The notes under the pieces are model-generated. The model worked only from the letters and a program-made list of their open reading frames with translations, was not told where the DNA came from and did not search any database. From positions 1 through 64,000 of the forward strand of contig JAMOUT010000002.1 in assembly GCA_027061995.1 (NCBI GenBank): 64,000 bases of DNA, written 5' to 3'. Of this stretch, positions 58,901 to 64,000 are shown in pieces. How positions within the stretch are numbered: position 1 is the first letter of the stretch; every line of letters starts with the position of its first letter. This DNA comes from Candidatus Aminicenantota bacterium. Lineage in GTDB: Bacteria; Acidobacteriota; Aminicenantia; JAMOAD01. The translations under genes and the position numbers were made by a program.

Positions 58901-59569
58901 TTAATCCTCATCTACAAATTTTATCTTCAGAAAAGAGCTTTCTTTATCATCTTCAAGATTGCCGTATCCCATTATAACCATCTTCTTTTGTTCCACACCT
59001 TGCTGTTTGAAAAATTTATAAACAGTTAAAGCTTTTAGTGCGGCAAATTCATAACTGTTAATATTACCGCTCTCTTTCTGATTTGAAAATCCCTCTATAT
59101 AAATATAATAAGGGAGATATTTAGCAAGATAACCTATCTTAACAAGTTCTATATAAGCCTTGGGATTGATAGCTGTTTTTCCTTTCTCAAAGATGGTTTT
59201 CGTCGGAAAACTTAATGATGCTCCGTTATCTCCAACTCTTACTCCCAATTTTATTAAATCGGCATCATTTAAATATTCCTCCATCTTTTTCTTGGTTAAA
59301 CCTTTTTCCCTCAGTTCTTTTATTATAACAGCCAAGTTATCCCCCTCCCCTGTATCAAGAATGGATATTTTTCCCCTTCCTTTCCCTTTTTTGAAAACAA
59401 GAGATTGTTTATAGGATTTTTGGAAAGCTTTCATTTTTTTCATTGTTTTTATGGTATAAGATGAAAGAGAGATGAAAAAAGTCAGAACAATTAAAATCAT
59501 GGAGATATAAAGTGGAAGCCATCTGTTTTTTTTACTATTTGTTTTATTTTTTATTTTTCTCTTTATCAT
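58901..59569 (-). CDS. MotB-like paralogue lacking ion-binding Asp and PG-binding residues
   Basis: TM WLPLYISMILIVLTFFISL aligns to MotB with Asp to Ser; degenerate OmpA domain IEGFSNQ ... SSFLKIKF. Confidence 0.8.
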   Translation of the reverse strand: MIKRKIKNKTNSKKNRWLPLYISMILIVLTFFISLSSYTIKTMKKMKAFQKSYKQSLVFKKGKGRGKISILDTGEGDNLAVIIKELREKGLTKKKMEEYLNDADLIKLGVRVGDNGASLSFPTKTIFEKGKTAINPKAYIELVKIGYLAKYLPYYIYIEGFSNQKESGNINSYEFAALKALTVYKFFKQQGVEQKKMVIMGYGNLEDDKESSFLKIKFVDED

Positions 59570-60342
59570 AAAGAACCTTCTCTAAGATATCTTTCCCTTA
59601 TATTTGTCGGCAGAAAGGAGACAAGTTTTTGCTCCACAACTCTCGGTATATCACCTTGCTGAACGGTTAATAAGCCATTCATAATCATCTGTTTTTTAAG
59701 AATTTCAAAATTTGATCTCTCTTTTAATTTACCGGCAATGGGGAGAAAAACCACATTAGCAAGAATAGCTCCGTAAAAAGTTGTAACAAGTGCTATGGAC
59801 ATTGCAGGTCCTATTTTGGAGGGACTATCAAGAGATTTAAGCATTAAAATCAGACCTATCAGAGTTCCTATCATTCCGAAAGCTGGAGCATAATTACCCA
59901 TGGCCTCAAATAATTCGTAACCTATTCTATGCCTCTCGGAAAGATAATCAATCTCATTTTCCAAAACCTCTTTTATAGTAATCGGATCAATTCCGTCAAC
60001 TATCATCCTCAATCCTTCCGCAAGAAAAGTATCCTCTTCATCATCTATATATTTTTCAAGTGCAAGAAGCCCGTCTCTTCTTGAGACTCTCGAAAACTCA
60101 ACAATCCGAGGAACAATGTCGATAAGTTCATCAGCGGAATAGAAAAAGGCGTTTTTAACAACTTTAAACACTTTAAGAATATCTTTAAGCTGATAATTAA
60201 CAAGAACGGCTCCGAAAGTTCCACCGAGAACTATCAATATGGATTGCCAATTAAAAAACACATTAAGATTACCTTGAGATGCTATGGCAATCACAACCAA
60301 ACCGAAAGAAGTTACAATTCCGAGTAAAGTCGTTAAATCCAA
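59566..60342 (-). CDS. motA: Stator protein MotA/PomA
   Basis: SRRDGLLALEKY, YAPAFGMIGTLIGLILML, SIALVTTFYGAILAN; TTG start after GGAGG. Confidence 0.96.
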   Translation of the reverse strand: MDLTTLLGIVTSFGLVVIAIASQGNLNVFFNWQSILIVLGGTFGAVLVNYQLKDILKVFKVVKNAFFYSADELIDIVPRIVEFSRVSRRDGLLALEKYIDDEEDTFLAEGLRMIVDGIDPITIKEVLENEIDYLSERHRIGYELFEAMGNYAPAFGMIGTLIGLILMLKSLDSPSKIGPAMSIALVTTFYGAILANVVFLPIAGKLKERSNFEILKKQMIMNGLLTVQQGDIPRVVEQKLVSFLPTNIRERYLREGSL

Positions 60343-60365
60343 TTTAAACCTCCGAAAACTTTAAT

Positions 60366-60381
60366 ATCAATTTTCATGCCA
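60366..60381 (-). promoter_or_regulatory. Candidate sigma-54 promoter of motA operon
   Basis: Minus strand TGGCATGAAAATTGAT vs TGGCAYGNNNNTTGCW; single mismatch (C to A) in the -12 GC. Confidence 0.5.
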
Positions 60382-60422
60382 TGACCACACCTTTATATTA
60401 CCATTATTCAATGATTCTTCAG

Positions 60423-60476
60423 GTCAAAATATTGACATCTTCATCACCATCAAAACTATTAAGTCAAAATATTGAG
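60423..60476. repeat. Two copies of GTCAA-AATA-TTGA(C/G), 40 bp apart
   Basis: 60423-60436 GTCAAAATATTGAC and 60463-60476 GTCAAAATATTGAG; upstream of motA. Confidence 0.6.
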
Positions 60477-60644
60477 CATTACAAAATCATCTTTATTCAG
60501 AGATGTTCTTTTTATATTCATTACCCATATAATTATTTAAACAGATTTCTTTAATTCAATCTTTATGACTCTTGACCAAACATTTCCCTTGTGTTTTAAT
60601 AATATATTAAAGAATTATTGTTATAACTTATTTAACGGAGGTTA

Positions 60645-61058
60645 ATGATTTCAAAACTTATTATTGAGCTAAAAAAAGAACATCTGCTTATTAAAAAAAC
60701 ATTCAACAAAATAAAAGATTTTAATATTAAAGCTGATAAAAGGAAACTTCTGTTCAAAGATGCAAAACAATTCTTATCTTCACATATTAAAAAAGAGGAT
60801 GAATTTTTGTATCCCCTTTTATGGAAAAAAGCGGAAATAGATAATAATCTCAAACATACCCTTGAACTTTGTATGGATGATATGAATAATATTGCACAAG
60901 AGGTTCAGAATTTTTTTAGTAAATATGAAGATAAGGAATTCGGAGATGAGTTTTATTCCGAATTAGGCAAACTTTGTGCCGATATATCACAAAGAATTAT
61001 TTATGAAGAAGAAGTTATATATGAAAAATATGAAGAGATAATTACTGATAAAAAATAG
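60645..61058 (+). CDS. Hemerythrin HHE-domain protein
   Basis: ELKKEHLLIKKTF, FLSSHIKKEDEFLYPLL. Confidence 0.85.
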   Translation: MISKLIIELKKEHLLIKKTFNKIKDFNIKADKRKLLFKDAKQFLSSHIKKEDEFLYPLLWKKAEIDNNLKHTLELCMDDMNNIAQEVQNFFSKYEDKEFGDEFYSELGKLCADISQRIIYEEEVIYEKYEEIITDKK

Positions 61059-61104
61059 AGTGTATTGTTTGATCTATTCACAAACTTTAAAAACAGGTGA
61101 TAAA

Positions 61105-61704
61105 ATGAATGAATTAATTATGATACCTTGGTTAATTGATAAAACACAATTTAAAGGTATCAGAAAACAGGAGATATTAAAAGCAAAATATTTTCAAAAA
61201 GGGGATAAAACCATTGTTTTTGATTTTCTCGGATATTCCCATTCTCTATCCATTCTTGAAGCTTTTAAAAATAAAGGGAAAGAATTTTCAAAAATAATTT
61301 TCTTCGGAGCCGCCTCTTTTATGGGGGATTTTAAAACGGGTGATATCGTTTTTCCGAAATCAAACTTTATATTTTTAAGATACGAAGACAGGGTTTCAAA
61401 CACGATTGAAACAGATAAAAATATTTCAACTTATATAAAAAAACACTTTACAAATATATCCGCGGACTCCATGACAATTGATTATGCGGGATATTTCCCA
61501 ACCAAGGAACTTTCAATGCTTAAAAAATATTCCACGCTTTTTATAGAGATGGAATACGGGTTCATTCTCAGATGGGTAATTAAAGAGGATATAAATCTAA
61601 TCCCCATATATATTTTAACGGATAAATGGGGAGAGAAACCCGTAATTAATGATAATATAAAGGACCCTTTTAATAATACACTTAAAATTATTTTGGAGGC
61701 TTAA
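61105..61704 (+). CDS. Divergent nucleoside-phosphorylase-superfamily-like protein
   Basis: IIFFGAASFMGDFKTGDIVFPK and TLFIEMEYGFILRW resemble PNP/UDP phosphorylase motifs. Start set at MNELIMIP. Confidence 0.5.
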   Translation: MNELIMIPWLIDKTQFKGIRKQEILKAKYFQKGDKTIVFDFLGYSHSLSILEAFKNKGKEFSKIIFFGAASFMGDFKTGDIVFPKSNFIFLRYEDRVSNTIETDKNISTYIKKHFTNISADSMTIDYAGYFPTKELSMLKKYSTLFIEMEYGFILRWVIKEDINLIPIYILTDKWGEKPVINDNIKDPFNNTLKIILEA

Positions 61705-62685
61705 ATGAAAAGAAAAGTATTACTTACAAGAGCTTTTCAGGAAAAACCCATTAAAGAGTTAGAATCAAAATTTGATCTTGAAATAGGAAGCTATGAAAGA
61801 AATCTTACAAAAGATGAGATTATCGATAAAATTCAGGATAAAGAGGGGATAATATCCCTTCTTGCCGACCCGATTGATAAAGAGGTTATGAATAGCGGTA
61901 AAAATCTGAAAATAATAGCTAATTATGCTGTCGGTTATAATAATATTGATGTTGAATACGCTTTACAAAAGGGGATTTATATAACCCACACCCCCGATGT
62001 TTTAACAGAAGCTACCGCTGATATCGCTTTTGCATTGCTTTTAAGCGTTGCAAGAAGAATTATAGAAGCAAACAGATTTACTGTCGGGGGAAAATTCAAA
62101 GGGTGGGAACCGAATTTAATGTTAGGTGTTGAAATTTTCGGTAAAAAACTCGGAATAATAGGAATGGGAAGAATAGGAAAAGCTTTTGCAAGAAGAGCAA
62201 AAGGATTCGGTCTTGATATTTACTATTATTCAAGAAACAGAATACCGGAAGAAGAGGAGAAAAAATTCGGAGCAAAATTCATGGGATTGGATGAACTTTT
62301 AAAAATATCGGATTTTATCTCAATACATACCCCGCTAACAAAAGAAACCCGTCACCTCTTAAACAAAGAAAAACTCGATTTGCTAAAAAAGAGTGCGATT
62401 TTGATTAATACGGGGAGGGGACCGATAGTTGATGAAGAGTATCTTATTAAACTTTTAAAAGATAATAAAATATTCGGTGCGGGATTTGATGTATATGAAA
62501 AAGAGCCTTTCATACCCGAAGCATTAAAAAAACTTGATAATGTCGTTATTTTGCCCCATATAGGCTCGGCTACAATAGAAACAAGGGAAAAAATGGCTTT
62601 TATGTGCATAAATTCAATAGAGCATTTTTTCAATGGGAAAACACCTGAAAATCTTATTCCCGAATGGAAAAACAAACTCAAATAA
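61705..62685 (+). CDS. 2-hydroxyacid (glycerate/glyoxylate reductase-like) dehydrogenase
   Basis: LGIIGMGRIGKAFARRAKGF, INTGRGPIVDEEYLI, VILPHIGSATIETREKM. Confidence 0.95.
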   Translation: MKRKVLLTRAFQEKPIKELESKFDLEIGSYERNLTKDEIIDKIQDKEGIISLLADPIDKEVMNSGKNLKIIANYAVGYNNIDVEYALQKGIYITHTPDVLTEATADIAFALLLSVARRIIEANRFTVGGKFKGWEPNLMLGVEIFGKKLGIIGMGRIGKAFARRAKGFGLDIYYYSRNRIPEEEEKKFGAKFMGLDELLKISDFISIHTPLTKETRHLLNKEKLDLLKKSAILINTGRGPIVDEEYLIKLLKDNKIFGAGFDVYEKEPFIPEALKKLDNVVILPHIGSATIETREKMAFMCINSIEHFFNGKTPENLIPEWKNKLK

Positions 62686-62686
62686 G

Positions 62687-63301
62687 ATGTCCGAGATTAT
62701 AAGTATAAATTCACCTGAAATTATTGAAAAAACAAAAGAATTTATAGAAAAAGGGGATATTGTTTGTATTCCTACGGATACCATATACGGACTCTCCGTA
62801 AATAGTTTTGACAAAAATTCATTAATAAAATTAAAACGACTAAAACAAAGGGAGGAGCCTTTCCTACTTTTAACCGACAGCTTGAATAAGATTATCGGAC
62901 TTATTAATTATATCAACCCTGTTTTCCATAAATTAAAAGCTAACGGGTTAATTCCCGGACCTTTGACACTACTTTTTAAAGTAAGGGTGAACATAGATGA
63001 TATAACTTCAGAGAGAGGAACCATAGCGGTCAGAATTCCGAAATCCGATTTTCTGCAAAAACTTTTATCTTCAATAAATTTTCCCATAGTTTCAACAAGT
63101 GCGAACTTAAAAGGGATGACACCGGCAAAAACAATAGAAGAAGCTCACAATTATCTTAAAGAAGATGTTAAGCTTTATGTTGATGCGGGAAAGCTTGACG
63201 GACCACCTTCGACAATAATAGATATATCCGATGAAAATATAAGATACATTCGAGAGGGTGGAATAAAATTCAAGAAAATAAAACAAATCATTGACAACTG
63301 A
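62687..63301 (+). CDS. L-threonylcarbamoyladenylate synthase (Sua5/YrdC/TsaC)
   Basis: VCIPTDTIYGLSV, KRLKQREEPF, GPLTLLFKV, TSANLKGMTP. Start set at ATG 62687. Confidence 0.94.
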   Translation: MSEIISINSPEIIEKTKEFIEKGDIVCIPTDTIYGLSVNSFDKNSLIKLKRLKQREEPFLLLTDSLNKIIGLINYINPVFHKLKANGLIPGPLTLLFKVRVNIDDITSERGTIAVRIPKSDFLQKLLSSINFPIVSTSANLKGMTPAKTIEEAHNYLKEDVKLYVDAGKLDGPPSTIIDISDENIRYIREGGIKFKKIKQIIDN

Positions 63302-63341
63302 AAAATAATTTATTATATTAAAAGATTTAAAAGGAGGTATC

Positions 63342-63887
63342 ATGAAAAAAGTCTTATCATTTTTTTTAATCGTTTTTATTGCTGTATTTTTTTATTCTTG
63401 TAAAAAGAATAAGATTAAAACGATTCCAAAACCTAAAAAACAAGAAACAAAAATCGAAAAAGTGCAGGAAGAGGTACCTAAATTAAAAGTTGAAAAACTA
63501 TCGGAAGAGGAGATTTTTAACAAAAAATCCATAGAAGAATTAAATAAAGAGCAAGTTCTTAAAATAGTTTTCTTTGATTTTGATAAAGCGAATATCAGAG
63601 ATGATATGATTCCGGTTATAGAAGAAAACGCCGACTGGTTGAAAAAACATCCGACCGTGAAAATTCTTATAGAAGGACATTGCGATGAGAGAGGAACCGT
63701 TGAATATAACCTTGCTCTCGGAGAGAAAAGAGCTAAAGCGGTTAAAGAATATCTTATTTCTTCAGGAGTTTCTCCCGGTATAATAACAATCATCTCTTAC
63801 GGAAAATCAAAACCTCTTGACCCTGCACATAATGAGGCTGCCTGGTCAAAAAACAGAAGAGCGGAATTAAAAATCATAGAAAAATAG
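63342..63887 (+). CDS. pal: Peptidoglycan-associated lipoprotein (Pal/OmpA)
   Basis: Lipobox-like FFYSCKKN; VFFDFDKANIRDD, IEGHCDERGTVEYNLALGEKRAKAVKEYL, NRRAEL. Confidence 0.92.
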   Translation: MKKVLSFFLIVFIAVFFYSCKKNKIKTIPKPKKQETKIEKVQEEVPKLKVEKLSEEEIFNKKSIEELNKEQVLKIVFFDFDKANIRDDMIPVIEENADWLKKHPTVKILIEGHCDERGTVEYNLALGEKRAKAVKEYLISSGVSPGIITIISYGKSKPLDPAHNEAAWSKNRRAELKIIEK

Positions 63888-63903
63888 TTTTATAAAAAAT
63901 ATA

Positions 63904-64000
63904 ATGAAAAAAAACATAATATCTCTAATAATTGTATTGTCTTTATCTTTATCACTCACGGCAAAATCAAAAGAGTATAAACAGATAAACGGCAAATTAT
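63904..64000 (+). CDS. Start of an exported protein, truncated by window edge
   Basis: ATG 63904: MKKNIISLIIVLSLSLSLTAKSKEYKQINGKL...; signal peptide. Confidence 0.6.
   Translation, partial: MKKNIISLIIVLSLSLSLTAKSKEYKQINGKL

Noticed and set aside
60423-60476. FNR/CRP boxes upstream of motA
   Set aside because: The half-sites are GTCAA-N4-TTGAC, not TTGAT-N4-ATCAA or TGTGA-N6-TCACA.
1-64000. tRNA, rRNA, CRISPR arrays, prophage or IS transposases
   Set aside because: No cloverleaf, rRNA segment, regularly spaced repeats or transposase motifs recognised; the only recombinase is XerC/D-type and looks chromosomal.

Overview
This 64 kb window is low-GC, gene-dense bacterial chromosome. The host looks like a motile diderm: Pal-type lipoprotein, DUF481 beta-barrel and an extensive flagellar/chemotaxis locus. 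I cannot assign a phylum from sequence alone. From left to right: (i) the start of an AbiEi-like antitoxin gene running off the left edge, and a Cys-rich secreted protein with an apparent frameshift; (ii) housekeeping genes (DAACS symporter, YhaM-like exonuclease, PepT, MogA/MoaB) and a TusE/DsrE2 pair; (iii) an Fe-S block rrf2 - nifS - nadA - SO_0444 permease/HMA - nifU; (iv) a giant multi-PAS hybrid histidine kinase; (v) a tightly overlapping + strand operon (NYN, DUF2520, pyrF, UPF0104, EnvC-like, S41-like, YibQ-like, PseG-like) followed by sppA, an MBL hydrolase and xerD; (vi) an accessory region with a DUF4143 ATPase, a DUF1858/DUF2249/cytoplasmic substrate-binding fusion and a ClpA/C-like unfoldase with an unusual N-terminus; (vii) an NtrB/NtrC pair; (viii) a ~17 kb minus-strand motA-to-cheB flagellar operon; (ix) a tail with hemerythrin, 2-hydroxyacid dehydrogenase, Sua5/YrdC and pal. 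The most interesting signals are pseudo-enzymes inside conserved loci: a second MotB lacking both the ion-carrying Asp and the peptidoglycan-binding residues, and a degenerate LytM plus triad-less S41 protease pair beside YibQ. Others are the Clp unfoldase with a VGF loop but no Clp_N domain, the cytoplasmic SBP fusion with its own operator-like repeat, and a candidate sigma-54 promoter with two upstream dyads in front of motA. No tRNA, rRNA or CRISPR array was recognised. All family calls come from reading motifs and alignments by eye; no database search was run.
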